DNA from: an uncultured Lewinella sp.
GTDB taxonomy: Bacteria > Bacteroidota > Bacteroidia > Chitinophagales > Saprospiraceae
Assembly (NCBI GenBank): GCA_913057725.1
Contig: CAJXOS010000022.1
Coordinates: 1 to 56,796, forward strand
DNA length: 56,796 bases
Direction of reading: 5' to 3'
Part shown: piece by piece, positions 18,243 through 26,832 of the stretch
Position numbering within the stretch: position 1 is the first letter of the stretch
Layout of the letters: every line of letters begins with the position of its first letter
The notes under the pieces: model-generated
Database searches by the model: none
The model's input: only the letters and a program-made list of their open reading frames with translations
Told to the model about the DNA's origin: nothing
Position numbers and translations under genes: made by a program

Positions 18243-18749
18243 ATGAAAACTCGCTTCTCAACCACATTCACCATTGCAGTAATCATCTTCTCCTCCTTCC
18301 CGCTGCTAGGCCAAAAAGCTGCTATTCAAGCAGGAGATCTAAGTCGACTAATTGGCGACTGGCAAGGTTCACTAACTTACCTCAACTATCAGGACAACCA
18401 GTACGTGACGATTAGGACTAATCTCCAGATTGTAGCGGGGGAAAATGAGAACGAGATCAAGGTCACTAACAGCTATCCGGATGAGCCAAACGCAGGTGGC
18501 TCCTACCGTCTCTGGACAAAAAAGAACGGCACCCGACTCAATAAGGAGCTGGTTACTGCAAGAGAAGCACTTGAGGATGGTACTATCGAAATTGTTACCA
18601 CTTATCGAGGCCGCGATGACAATAAGCGCGCCACAATTCGAATTACGTACCGCATTGGAGAAAACAACTACTCTTCCCGCAAGGACGTACAGTATAAGGG
18701 CGAAACAGAGTGGATCAAAAGAAATGAGTTTTCTTATGAAAGAAGCTAG
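18243..18749 (+). CDS. Exported protein of unknown function, lipocalin-like size
   Basis: 168 residues with a signal peptide cleaved near LLG-Q (residue 23). The mature part begins with LIGDWQGSLTYLNYQ and continues as short beta strands (VTIRTNLQIV, GSYRLWTKKNG, ATIRITYRI, SRKDVQYKG). Opening a small beta-rich domain with GDWxG resembles secreted lipocalin/calycin-type proteins, but the match is by pattern only. It lies 55 nt before the serine hydrolase lipoprotein gene in the same direction. Unknown function. Confidence 0.55.
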   Translation: MKTRFSTTFTIAVIIFSSFPLLGQKAAIQAGDLSRLIGDWQGSLTYLNYQDNQYVTIRTNLQIVAGENENEIKVTNSYPDEPNAGGSYRLWTKKNGTRLNKELVTAREALEDGTIEIVTTYRGRDDNKRATIRITYRIGENNYSSRKDVQYKGETEWIKRNEFSYERS

Positions 18750-18804
18750 TTCTTTGTAGGGGACGAAGATCAATCTCTACATCCTCTTCCTAAAGAAGCT
18801 AGAT

Positions 18805-19896
18805 ATGCGTGGTATTACTTTCATCTTACTTTCCTGTTTTGTGTTCTTGCAGGCTTGTATTACAAATAAGGCCGCATTTACTGGCAGTCCGTTTGAAACA
18901 AACAAGCAACTGACAGATACAGGTTTTGATCAATCTGAATTAGATAGCATCACCGCGTACATCAAGAAAAACTCAGCAACAACCGGCCTCGTAGTTCTGC
19001 ATCAAGGAAAGCTCGTTTACGAATATGGGAACATTGAACGCATCAGCTATATCGCTTCTTGCCGTAAGAGTGTACTAAGCATGCTATACGGCAAGCACGT
19101 CGCCAATGGCACTATCGATCTTGCTCAAGATATCGGCAGCATAGGCATTGAAGAAGATGATGGCCTGCTGGCGAAAGAAAAAGAAGCGACGATTGATCAT
19201 ATCATTACCTCTCGCTCTGGCGTTTTCCATTTGGCTTCTAATGGCGGATATGATAAAGATAATTTCCTGGAAAGAGGAAGTGTCGAGCCCGGTGAATACT
19301 TTGTCTACAACAACTGGGATTTTAATGTCGCCGGCCATATCCTGGAAGAACAAACTGGCCAGTCTATTTATGTGGAGCTGGAGCAACAGTTAGCTCGTCC
19401 ATTAGGCTTCCAAGACTGGAACATCGAGAATCAGCGGAAATCGGGCAGTCGGAAGAAGTCGAGATACAAGGCCTACCACATGTACCTGTCTACTCGCGAC
19501 ATGGCCAAGATTGGTCAGCTGATGTTGAATGAAGGACAGTGGGATGGAGAACAACTGATTTCAGCAGAATGGATTGAAAAGACCACCTCAACCGTCACGC
19601 CGTTCTCTACGATGGAAGAACGCTACGGCAAAGCAGATCCCAACGACCTGCACATGTCCTATGGATATATGTGGTGGCTCTTTGATAATTACCAAGGCAA
19701 AGCTGCCTATCTAGATGCTTACTCCGCCATTGGCTATGGTGGGCAGTACATTACCGTCTTTCCTCGCCTAGACTTAGTGATAGCTCACAAAACGAAACTG
19801 GGATTGTTCCGCTTATTGGGTATTGCAAAAGATGGTGATGCTCACTACTGGGATATCGTGCATCAAATCGTTGACGCTATGACGGATAATCGCTAA
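18805..19896 (+). CDS. Serine hydrolase lipoprotein, beta-lactamase class C family
   Basis: 363 residues. A lipoprotein signal ends in LQAC (Cys18). The penicillin-binding/beta-lactamase fold carries SxxK as SCRK (Ser85, Lys88) and YxN as YNN (168-170). Family members include D-aminopeptidases, esterases and class C beta-lactamases; this one more likely acts on peptidoglycan peptides or esters than on antibiotics, but sequence alone cannot decide. The third KTG-like box is not obvious; YGGQYI near the C-terminus may occupy that strand. It sits in a series of rightward envelope genes (35-55 nt spacings). Confidence 0.85.
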   Translation: MRGITFILLSCFVFLQACITNKAAFTGSPFETNKQLTDTGFDQSELDSITAYIKKNSATTGLVVLHQGKLVYEYGNIERISYIASCRKSVLSMLYGKHVANGTIDLAQDIGSIGIEEDDGLLAKEKEATIDHIITSRSGVFHLASNGGYDKDNFLERGSVEPGEYFVYNNWDFNVAGHILEEQTGQSIYVELEQQLARPLGFQDWNIENQRKSGSRKKSRYKAYHMYLSTRDMAKIGQLMLNEGQWDGEQLISAEWIEKTTSTVTPFSTMEERYGKADPNDLHMSYGYMWWLFDNYQGKAAYLDAYSAIGYGGQYITVFPRLDLVIAHKTKLGLFRLLGIAKDGDAHYWDIVHQIVDAMTDNR

Positions 19897-19931
19897 TATT
19901 GGGTGTACATTAACCCCATTAACGATAGCAT

Positions 19932-20474
19932 ATGCAATTGACCAAGTTCCTAGCAATTCTTGTAGCCTTATCCCTCTCAGCCTCACTTTTAGCGCAAAAT
20001 ACAGTTACCTATTCCACTCCGGAGTACGATCTTGACTATCCAGAGAATTGGGAGCTGGACGAATCCAAGACCAAAGGACCGGCGATCTTCTTTTTTTCTC
20101 CCGTTGAAGACGAGGAAGACCAATTTCGTGAGAATGTCAATATTATGGTCCAAGACCTAAGCGGCACCGGCCTTGATTTCAAAGGCTATATTGACTTGAG
20201 TAAGGACCAGTTCAAAGGATTTGGAGCGAAGGTCTATGAACTGAGAGTGGTAGAAGAACCTACCGATGGTGTACAGGAGGCTATCCTGTCGTACGCTATG
20301 GAACAGTTCGGCTTACAGCTCCGCTGTTATCAACGGCTAAAGATGATTGACGACACTGCGTACTTAATTACCTTCACCGCAGAGGAAGATAACTATGAAA
20401 CATTCCTGAAAGAAGGAAAGAACTTACTCAATAGCTTTTCCCTAAAGCTTAGCGAAAGCCCTGAGCGAGAATAG
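19932..20474 (+). CDS. Exported PsbP/DcrB-like (DUF1795-like) protein
   Basis: 180 residues with a signal peptide (cleavage near LLA-Q, residue 22). The mature part starts with TYSTPEYDLDYPENWELDE and continues FFFSPVEDEEDQFRENVNIM, then a helix with TDGVQEAILSYAM, and ends AYLITFTAEEDNYETFLKEG, which is the layout of the Mog1/PsbP-like fold in DcrB-type periplasmic proteins. Such proteins are usually soluble periplasmic or surface proteins without known activity. It follows the hydrolase gene by 35 nt. Fold call moderate, function unknown. Confidence 0.65.
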   Translation: MQLTKFLAILVALSLSASLLAQNTVTYSTPEYDLDYPENWELDESKTKGPAIFFFSPVEDEEDQFRENVNIMVQDLSGTGLDFKGYIDLSKDQFKGFGAKVYELRVVEEPTDGVQEAILSYAMEQFGLQLRCYQRLKMIDDTAYLITFTAEEDNYETFLKEGKNLLNSFSLKLSESPERE

Positions 20475-20522
20475 ATCAAACAGACGCCAAAACCTTGATG
20501 CTACTCATCTAGGATAGAAAAG

Positions 20523-20915
20523 ATGCGTTCTTCCCTAGTACTACTATTGATTTACCTGGCCTTTTCGCTAACGGCGCAACCTGATTCAGCGTTGAAACTT
20601 TGCCCACTTGGCGGAGTAAGCTTTGGACTGCCGGATTCCATTCAAGTCGGCGATACCCTGAGGTATTCCATTACGTACACCTTGCCTGATGGTTGTGCTA
20701 ATCTTATAGATATGAAGATTCAGGAGACCGCTACAGCGGTAACGCATTGGTTGTTCCGGGAATGCCCGACTATTCCTTGTACAGATATCGTGCGCGGAGG
20801 AATGGCCTCAGCCTTATTTATTCCTAAAAATCCAGGGCTATACTCGTTCCAGGTTGGTGCAGGAGATCAGAAGTGGACAAGCGCGACTCTTGTTGTATAC
20901 AAAGCGGAGGAATAG
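20523..20915 (+). CDS. Small exported protein of unknown function
   Basis: 130 residues with a signal peptide cleaved near LTA-Q (residue 18). The mature domain looks like a beta-sandwich: DSIQVGDTLRYSITYTLPDG early, NPGLYSFQVGAG and SATLVVYKAE at the end. It has four cysteines (CPLGG, DGCANL, RECPTIPC) that could pair as disulfides. I do not recognise the family. It sits 48 nt after the PsbP-like gene and 79 nt before a lipoprotein gene, in the same direction. Confidence 0.5.
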   Translation: MRSSLVLLLIYLAFSLTAQPDSALKLCPLGGVSFGLPDSIQVGDTLRYSITYTLPDGCANLIDMKIQETATAVTHWLFRECPTIPCTDIVRGGMASALFIPKNPGLYSFQVGAGDQKWTSATLVVYKAEE

Positions 20916-20994
20916 TCGACTCAACATACGGAAGCGGGCGCTCGAATCGTTCTGGTTTTTAATCACTATTAACCTCACCCAACCCTATTTTCCA

Positions 20995-21690
20995 ATGACA
21001 ATACACCTGCGCTCCTTATTTACAAGTATTGCATTTCTAGCATTAGCTTCCTGTACACCTCAATCTTCTCCTTCACAGACAGAATCGAGTTCAGATATAC
21101 CTCCAGCCTCTGAGTTGGAGACTCCAGAAGTTGCTTCCGCAAAAACAAGTTCCTATTTGACTGCACAGGAGTTAACGGAATTTCCTTTGCAGACACCTAC
21201 GATTAGCGTCAATGGCAGGCATCCATCTCCGTTTGACTCGATTGCGTTTGATCGCGTTATCGCTTATGACTATAACGATACAATGAGACCTCGTCTTCGC
21301 ATTTGGGATCGTGAAGGACAGCGCTGGGCCGGAACGGTAATGAAGCAAAAAGCACTTACTGCAAATCAAGCTCAAAGCGTCATTGACCTGCTTACTACTC
21401 CCTCTACTTATGGGCATGGTACAGCCTCTTGCTTTGATCCACGCCTTGCCCTAATATTCTATCAAGGTCAAAAGAAGGTACTCGTTATCGATATCTGCCT
21501 GGATTGCAATTACCTGGAGAGTTCGGTCAAACTGCCAGCTCAATACGAAAAGAAGAGAGATCTTGGCGAAGGCCAGTACTATCCTTTAAGAGGCTTTAGC
21601 AAGGCGGCCCAGCAGGCGATTGTCAATCTAGGTAAGGAACTAGATTTCTACTACGGTACTGTTGATGCCGATCGGCTTGCAACCTTTTAA
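20995..21690 (+). CDS. Lipoprotein of unknown function
   Basis: About 231 residues from the ATG at 20995, which starts a lipoprotein signal (LALASC, lipobox Cys near residue 19) followed by a Ser/Pro/Glu-rich linker (PQSSPSQTESSSDIPPASE). Starting earlier in the frame would bury the signal. The folded part has DRVIAYDYNDTMRPRL, TPSTYGHGTASCFDPRLALI and VLVIDICLDCNYL, so Cys residues and a CxxC lie near two hydrophobic strands. The GHGTASCFDPRLAL segment is distinctive, but I cannot name a family. Predicted membrane-anchored periplasmic or surface protein. Confidence 0.55.
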   Translation: MTIHLRSLFTSIAFLALASCTPQSSPSQTESSSDIPPASELETPEVASAKTSSYLTAQELTEFPLQTPTISVNGRHPSPFDSIAFDRVIAYDYNDTMRPRLRIWDREGQRWAGTVMKQKALTANQAQSVIDLLTTPSTYGHGTASCFDPRLALIFYQGQKKVLVIDICLDCNYLESSVKLPAQYEKKRDLGEGQYYPLRGFSKAAQQAIVNLGKELDFYYGTVDADRLATF

Positions 21691-21738
21691 ACAGGAACCG
21701 ATTCCCAATATCTTGACCTACTAAGGCTGGAAACAAAG

Positions 21739-22044
21739 ATGAACACCATGGAAGACAAATGCCCGCGCTGTAATTGGACGATCCACGACTTAGCCCTAAG
21801 CCCCGTGTTAGAACAGCAGCTATACGATCTAATTCGGCGAGGAGAGAAAATGAGGTTCGTGCAACTCCTATACCGATCACTCGATATTGACCTAGTCACC
21901 GCAAAGGAGATTATGGTACATCAAAACTTTGATTATGGTGTATGTGTACGATGTGGATATGAACAGCTGAATCAAGAGCGAATCTGTTGCCCGAATTGCC
22001 AAGCATTCAACTACAATTTAAACTTCCAGACAACTGCGGAATAA
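21739..22044 (+). CDS. Small zinc-ribbon protein
   Basis: A 101-residue cytosolic protein with three cysteine pairs: CPRC (residues 8-11), CVRCG and CPNC near the C-terminus. The last two pairs form a typical zinc ribbon; the first could bind separately. Between them is a helical stretch (QLYDLIRRGEKMRFVQLLYR, DLVTAKEIM) that resembles a ribosomal-protein-L7/L12-like helical hairpin. The AAA ATPase gene starts about 170 nt downstream in the same direction. A small helical domain plus zinc ribbon suggests an adaptor or nucleic-acid binding role; this is inference. The start could be the second Met at 21748. Confidence 0.6.
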   Translation: MNTMEDKCPRCNWTIHDLALSPVLEQQLYDLIRRGEKMRFVQLLYRSLDIDLVTAKEIMVHQNFDYGVCVRCGYEQLNQERICCPNCQAFNYNLNFQTTAE

Positions 22045-22216
22045 ATGCCTGGAAATGCTATATGATCGACTATTACCTGGACGTTATTCTGAATACACTA
22101 CTCAGGAATGCTCATTCAGAACAAATATCATTAGGCTTCACTAATCGGGAACGATTTAATCACCAATCTCGTTAAGGAGGAGGATTAAATTAAGTACCTT
22201 GCCAGTGACCATTACC

Positions 22217-23338
22217 ATGAACTTAAGCAGGCAGGATCGAATGAATGATGACCCAATGAACCCATTATTGCACAATTATAACAGCTACGGTAATTTTCTG
22301 CGCGATAAGTACTTTGTGCAGAACTTTAACCGCGTTCCCTCTCAATACACACTGGAACTTTATCTAGAAGACAAGCAGGAAAACTTAGAGGAAATTCTAA
22401 CGGCCGTAGATCTTGACACCTACGATTTGGAATTGGTGTTCAAGATCTGGCGTACCAGCTCTAATGATGACCCGGCAAAGAAGCCTGATTGTCCGAATCA
22501 ATACTTCTACCGGAGTAAGTCTACCGAACTCTGCCTCTGGTTTGTACTGGAGCACAGTCGACTTTACATTGAAGTCTTGTACTGCCATGAAGCCGAAGTC
22601 ATAGAGAAGTGGGCCCGTACCGTCTGTGCGGAAGTCAAGGATCGCTACGGTAAGCCTAAGGCTCCGACCTTTAAGGTATTGTCGAAGGGAGGTATGGAAT
22701 ATTATACCGAAGAGATCAACATAACCAAGAAGGAGTTGGAGGTGGAGAAGTTGTATAATGATGACTTCTTGCCCATCCATAAGATTATCAACGACTCCTT
22801 GGAAGTGGACAGTTCTGGTCTGATTCTATTGCACGGCCCTCCGGGAACAGGTAAGACTTCTTACATCAAGTATTTGCTGAGTGAGCATGGCAGTCGTGAC
22901 TTTATCTTCATTCCAAATGACTTTGTGAATGAGTTGTTGCAGCCAGGATTCATTTCTTTCCTGATATCAAACAAGAACTCGATTCTTGTAATTGAAGATG
23001 CAGAGAAGGTAATTATCTCTAGAGACACTCAGGCGGAGAACTCAGTCGTTTCTACGATTCTGCAGCTTACCGATGGCCTGTTCAGCGATTACTTGAACAT
23101 TAAGATCATCTGCACCTTCAACACCAGTATTGACAAGGTAGATAAGGCCTTGCTCCGGAAGGGGCGGATGATTGCCTACTATGAATTTAAGGCACTAGAG
23201 GCAGAGAAGGCCAACGCTTTGGTCAGCTCGCTGGGCCATGAGCCTCGCTACAAGGAGATGACGCTAGCAGAAATCTTCAACTTGGATAAGCAAGCCTTTG
23301 ATGCGGCTCGCAGTACCAAGTCGATTGGTTTCCACTAG
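22217..23338 (+). CDS. BCS1-like AAA+ ATPase with an uncharacterised N-terminal domain
   Basis: About 373 residues from the ATG at 22217; alternative starts GTG 22205 and TTG 22199 are nearer the AAGGAGGAGG stretch at 22174-22183, so the start is uncertain. The first 190 residues are a mixed alpha/beta domain of unknown type. The AAA core has Walker A GPPGTGKTS, Walker B SILVIEDAE, sensor 1 ICTFNTSIDKVD and an arginine-finger region LLRKGRMIAYYEF, which is closest to the BCS1/proteasomal AAA groups. The C-terminus is short and helical with no protease or nuclease domain. It probably remodels or unfolds a protein partner. The upstream zinc-ribbon gene is a candidate partner by position only. 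Confidence 0.82.
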   Translation: MNLSRQDRMNDDPMNPLLHNYNSYGNFLRDKYFVQNFNRVPSQYTLELYLEDKQENLEEILTAVDLDTYDLELVFKIWRTSSNDDPAKKPDCPNQYFYRSKSTELCLWFVLEHSRLYIEVLYCHEAEVIEKWARTVCAEVKDRYGKPKAPTFKVLSKGGMEYYTEEINITKKELEVEKLYNDDFLPIHKIINDSLEVDSSGLILLHGPPGTGKTSYIKYLLSEHGSRDFIFIPNDFVNELLQPGFISFLISNKNSILVIEDAEKVIISRDTQAENSVVSTILQLTDGLFSDYLNIKIICTFNTSIDKVDKALLRKGRMIAYYEFKALEAEKANALVSSLGHEPRYKEMTLAEIFNLDKQAFDAARSTKSIGFH

Positions 23339-23770
23339 GATCATATATCGGCTTAGAACTGAGCCTTTGTAAATAATAAAATGAAAGGGGATTCTATACC
23401 CCCAGCCTAGGGCTGGGGGTCCCACCCCGCCTGGGTCGCCAAACTGCCAGTTCACTCAAATTGAGCACTGACATACCACCACCACCTAATCGCCACCGCG
23501 ATTAGCCAACATCCGTTTACAATTATCTTTTACTCTGATTTCCTGATGCTCTAGAGTTGAGCATACTCCTGCTGACGTAGCAGGGGGTCGTTACCTATGA
23601 GACTCTCGTTCATTCGCCTGATGAACAAAAGACAACACAATATATAAAAAAAATGATACTAAAAACACAAAATACTACCTAGATAAAAAAAACAACACAA
23701 AAAGCAGTAATTTACTTTTTAGCTTTTCCGTATCCTTGTCCATACACTTCTTCTAATTATAGAATCACCG
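23339..23770. other. 432-nt non-coding gap with three palindromes and an A-rich tract
   Basis: No coding sequence seen. It contains a GC-rich perfect hairpin at 23398-23420, TAATCGC/GCGATTA (23487-23504), CCTGCT/AGCAGG (23568-23584) and a strongly A-rich stretch (about 23640-23705) before the Crp/Fnr gene. TTGAGCA occurs twice (near 23461 and 23557). The mix resembles extragenic repeat elements, not a remnant gene. Confidence 0.45.
23398..23420. repeat. REP-like extragenic palindrome
   Basis: Perfect 10-bp inverted repeat with a 3-nt loop: ACCCCCAGCC (23398-23407), TAG, GGCTGGGGGT (23411-23420). The following sequence is C-rich, not T-rich, so it is not a standard terminator. Compact GC-rich hairpins of this kind are typical of REP elements mobilised by RAYT transposases, but no second copy or RAYT gene is present here. 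Confidence 0.5.
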
Positions 23771-24352
23771 ATGACTAAGCATTTTCTAGAACTCTTCTTT
23801 CCCAAAGAACACTTCGCGGAAGATGATTGGCAAAGCATAATCTCCGCTTTCCGCAGGGTGCATCTTTCCAAAAACGAATACCTCTTACTGGAAGGAAGCA
23901 TTGCTCGGCATTACTGGTTTGTGGAAGAGGGAATCTTACGATCTTACGCAGTAGACGCTGAGGGCCGAGACCTCACGGTAGATTTCTTTACGGCTGGTGA
24001 AGTAGCCATTGACTGGGCCTCTTTTCTCCAGCAGCATCCTACTCGTGAGAACATTCAGGCCCTAACCGATGTCGTTTGCTGGCAGCTCGATTTCCCAACC
24101 TTTCAAAAACTATTTCACCAGTATGAGCCCTTCCGACAGGCTGGTCGGAACAGACTGGTCAGTAGTTATTTCAGCTTGAAGCGACGACACATTGCCAGTA
24201 CTGTTGATCAAGCAAAAGATCGCTACCTCAACTTAGTCGATGACCGACCAGAATTAATCAATAGCGTTCCACTCAAACACATTGCCTCTTACCTTGGTAT
24301 TACCGACACCTCCCTCAGTAGAATACGAAAAGAGCTCGCTGACAGAAACTAA
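23771..24352 (+). CDS. Crp/Fnr-family transcriptional regulator
   Basis: 193 residues: an N-terminal cyclic-nucleotide-binding-like beta-roll (FRRVHLSKNEYLLLEGS, YWFVEEGILRSYAVDAEGRDLTVDFFTAGE) and a C-terminal winged helix (VPLKHIASYLGITDTSLSRI). The cAMP-contacting glycine/arginine signature of true CRP is missing, as in many Bacteroidota members whose effector is unknown, and there are no FNR-type Fe-S cysteines. The next gene, 94 nt downstream, encodes a multi-pass membrane protein and is a likely target or partner. The upstream gap is A-rich and has palindromes that could be operators. Confidence 0.85.
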   Translation: MTKHFLELFFPKEHFAEDDWQSIISAFRRVHLSKNEYLLLEGSIARHYWFVEEGILRSYAVDAEGRDLTVDFFTAGEVAIDWASFLQQHPTRENIQALTDVVCWQLDFPTFQKLFHQYEPFRQAGRNRLVSSYFSLKRRHIASTVDQAKDRYLNLVDDRPELINSVPLKHIASYLGITDTSLSRIRKELADRN

Positions 24353-24446
24353 CCTTCCGACCATCTTTCTTGTCTTATGTCAAGATTTCTATGCTCACAG
24401 GCCTGTAGGTTTGTCGTGTTATTTAACCACCTGACATTTCTGAGCT

Positions 24447-25094
24447 ATGAGTTTATTAGGCACTTCCTTTTTATTAATTACTGCTGTTAGCATCAGTATT
24501 TTCTACTACGGCACTGGTAAAAATCGTTCTATCCAGCTTCCATTTACCATTTGGATCCTTGTTATAGGTATTAGTTCCTACCTCGGCTTTTGGGAAAACA
24601 CCACCTCCTTCCCGCCCAGAATGATTATTCTCTTCCTTAGCATAATTGGACTAGTCGTATTTCTATTCCGACAGATTGAAGTGACCGATATACATGAAGG
24701 CTGGCTGACTTCGATTCATATCCTGAGGATTCCCGTTGAATTAACTCTGCTAAAACTTTTCTTATCCGGCCAGCTTCCAGAGATCATGACCTTTCAGGGT
24801 TGGAACTTTGATATCGTGGTAGGAATTACTGCCATACCCCTACTATTTATGTACTGGTTTAAGGTTCAGATATCCCCTACCCTGCTTCGCTATTGGAATA
24901 TATTCGGCATAGTGATGCTAGCCATTATTGTTACAGTAGCTATACTCTCAGCTCCAACTCCGTTGCAGCAGTTGGCCTTTGAACAACCGAATCGTGCAGT
25001 TACACAATTCCCTTATACCTTTCTACCTGCTGTGGTCGTACCATTAGTGTTCATATCCCACTTGCTCACCCTGAAACGCTTGGCTATGAAATAG
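24447..25094 (+). CDS. Multi-pass membrane protein of unknown function
   Basis: 215 residues with about six transmembrane helices (first at 4-21, last near 190-209). RIPVELTLLKLFLSGQLPEIMTFQGWNFDI is a distinctive central motif; such proteins recur in Bacteroidota, and I recall them beside Crp/Fnr-type regulators, though I cannot name a family. No transporter or enzyme motif is visible. It follows the Crp/Fnr gene by 94 nt in the same direction, so co-regulation is likely. Confidence 0.6.
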   Translation: MSLLGTSFLLITAVSISIFYYGTGKNRSIQLPFTIWILVIGISSYLGFWENTTSFPPRMIILFLSIIGLVVFLFRQIEVTDIHEGWLTSIHILRIPVELTLLKLFLSGQLPEIMTFQGWNFDIVVGITAIPLLFMYWFKVQISPTLLRYWNIFGIVMLAIIVTVAILSAPTPLQQLAFEQPNRAVTQFPYTFLPAVVVPLVFISHLLTLKRLAMK

Positions 25095-25183
25095 AAGGAT
25101 CATCAAGGGAACTCATTCCATCTTGAAAGTCTTTAGAACGGGTAGATAACTTATCTTACTACCTGATCTATCATTGACACCGT

Positions 25184-25732
25184 ATGAAAATCTTCGTCGA
25201 AACAGAACGCTTCCTTCTTCGAGAGTTATTACCATCAGATGTTGAAGGCATATTTGCCCTAGACTCCGACCCCGAAGTCCACAAGTATATTGGCAATCAT
25301 CCAATTAGCACAATGGAGCAGGCCGAAGAAATCATTGACTATGTGCGACGCCAGTATGTTCAAAACGGAATGGGACGCTGGGCCATCGAAGACAAAAGCA
25401 CCGGCGAATTTATAGGATGGACTGGGCTCAAACTAGAAGATCAAGTTCGTCCAGGCCAACCGTACTACGACTTAGGTTACCGCCTACGCCAGCCTTTTTG
25501 GGGCAAAGGAATTGCTACCGAAACCGGTATCGCTTCGTTGGAGTATGGTTTCAACACACTTGAACTTCCAGAAATCTGCGGTGCGGCACACATTCACAAT
25601 CTCGGTTCCAATAAGGTACTCAGTAAAGTAGGTCTGCAACTCCAGTCCGTCTTCAACTACGAAGGAGCCACCCATAACTGGTATGTACTGGATATTGAAA
25701 CCTGGCGTAAACAAACGACGACTTCGTCTTAG
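25184..25732 (+). CDS. GNAT N-acetyltransferase, RimJ/RimL-like
   Basis: A 182-residue acetyl-CoA-dependent acetyltransferase. It begins with the typical TERFLLRELLPSDVEGIFAL and has DLGYRLRQPFWGKGIATE as the acetyl-CoA loop region (Q/GxxGxA variant FWGKGIA), then ICGAAHIHNLGSNKVLSKVGL. This is the RimJ/RimL subgroup, which acetylates protein N-termini, aminoglycosides or small metabolites; the substrate cannot be read from sequence. Its last bases overlap the convergent DUF6340 gene by 4 nt. Confidence 0.85.
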   Translation: MKIFVETERFLLRELLPSDVEGIFALDSDPEVHKYIGNHPISTMEQAEEIIDYVRRQYVQNGMGRWAIEDKSTGEFIGWTGLKLEDQVRPGQPYYDLGYRLRQPFWGKGIATETGIASLEYGFNTLELPEICGAAHIHNLGSNKVLSKVGLQLQSVFNYEGATHNWYVLDIETWRKQTTTSS

Positions 25733-26679
25733 TAGGCACTAATCTTCTGGACGAAAGTTAGGAACTCCTGATCTCGGAATTGGCTGTAACCATCCCGAGC
25801 TACCTGTGTAGCTCCGGCTATGTCGCCATCCAGGAACAGTGCCGTCGCCCAATTCATTTGCGCCCGCTCCGGTCTTTTCATCTGGGCAATCTTGCGGCTA
25901 TTTTGTTGAATCAATCGCGCTGCCGCGTCGTATCTTCCTGCCTCCATGTAATCGGCAGAACGTTTTACCAGATCGTTCCCTTTGGTGTAGTACAACCAAT
26001 TGGACTCTATCGGGGTAGGCGTAACGGCTGCGATGAGTTGATCCACCATCGTGCGCGCCATGGCATCTGGGTTGACCTGATGCATGGTATCTAGCTTAGC
26101 ATTGACGGATTGGTAGTTCAAACCCTCAGCTTCAAAGAAGTCTTCCATGGCGTATGGAAACTCCATAAGCACTCCACCGGAGCGGCCATCATACAATCGC
26201 CACAAAGCATCCAAACTACTAATCTTTGTACCACGAATAGCCTTGATGTAATAATCATTACCATTCTCATCCAGCTGATGTTTATCGTATTCTACTGTAC
26301 GTCGTTCTTCTCCGAAAAACAATTGATCCAAACTAAATATTCCTTGCGTACCGCGCGATAAGTTATTCACCTCTGCCGGACTAAGAGGCGGAGCTGGCGC
26401 ACCTTGGACCGACATGTATTGCCCCTGGGGGTGAACACTGGCCGAAAGCGGCAAGCGCCCAGCACAGTTGCGAACCACAGTTGTATTGTTGCCAATATTG
26501 CTTTGCTGTGAACTGGATCCCAGGTTAGCTGGGCGAGCCCGATCCACCACCACTACCGAACGGATATCTGACGGAAACGGCTTTTCTGCTGGAAGTACCT
26601 GGTCTACAATAGTGATGTATTTCGCACCACAAGAAGATAGCATTAAGACCAAGAATAGGTTGTAGAGTAGATTCTTCAT
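25729..26679 (-). CDS. Lipoprotein, DUF6340-like
   Basis: 316 residues with a lipoprotein signal (VLMLSSCGAK, lipobox Cys17). An early strand (PFPSDIRSVVVVDRARP) leads a domain seen in Bacteroidota DUF6340 proteins, followed by a mid region (SLDALWRLYDGRSGGVLMEFPY) and a C-terminal helical part with TPR-like character (AGRYDAAARLIQQNS, QMNWATALFLDGDIAGATQVA). Predicted to be anchored in the envelope; function unknown. Its 3' end overlaps the convergent GNAT gene by 4 nt and its 5' side faces another GNAT gene divergently. Confidence 0.65.
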   Translation of the reverse strand: MKNLLYNLFLVLMLSSCGAKYITIVDQVLPAEKPFPSDIRSVVVVDRARPANLGSSSQQSNIGNNTTVVRNCAGRLPLSASVHPQGQYMSVQGAPAPPLSPAEVNNLSRGTQGIFSLDQLFFGEERRTVEYDKHQLDENGNDYYIKAIRGTKISSLDALWRLYDGRSGGVLMEFPYAMEDFFEAEGLNYQSVNAKLDTMHQVNPDAMARTMVDQLIAAVTPTPIESNWLYYTKGNDLVKRSADYMEAGRYDAAARLIQQNSRKIAQMKRPERAQMNWATALFLDGDIAGATQVARDGYSQFRDQEFLTFVQKISAY

Positions 26680-26832
26680 GATATTAGAGGAGGTTTTAGG
26701 TCAAGGCTCTGTGATTACAGCTGGATTCCAATTGATTACTAAAAATACAAAGGTCAGTCGAGCTCTTCCTAAATTTGTTCTGAACGACCCTTTTGATTAA
26801 TATCGACATCATCCATTGACACCCTTCATAGC

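Noticed and set aside
18805..19896. Antibiotic-resistance beta-lactamase
   Set aside because: It has SxxK and YxN, but the lipoprotein anchor, missing clear KTG box and envelope-gene context fit a housekeeping serine hydrolase better.
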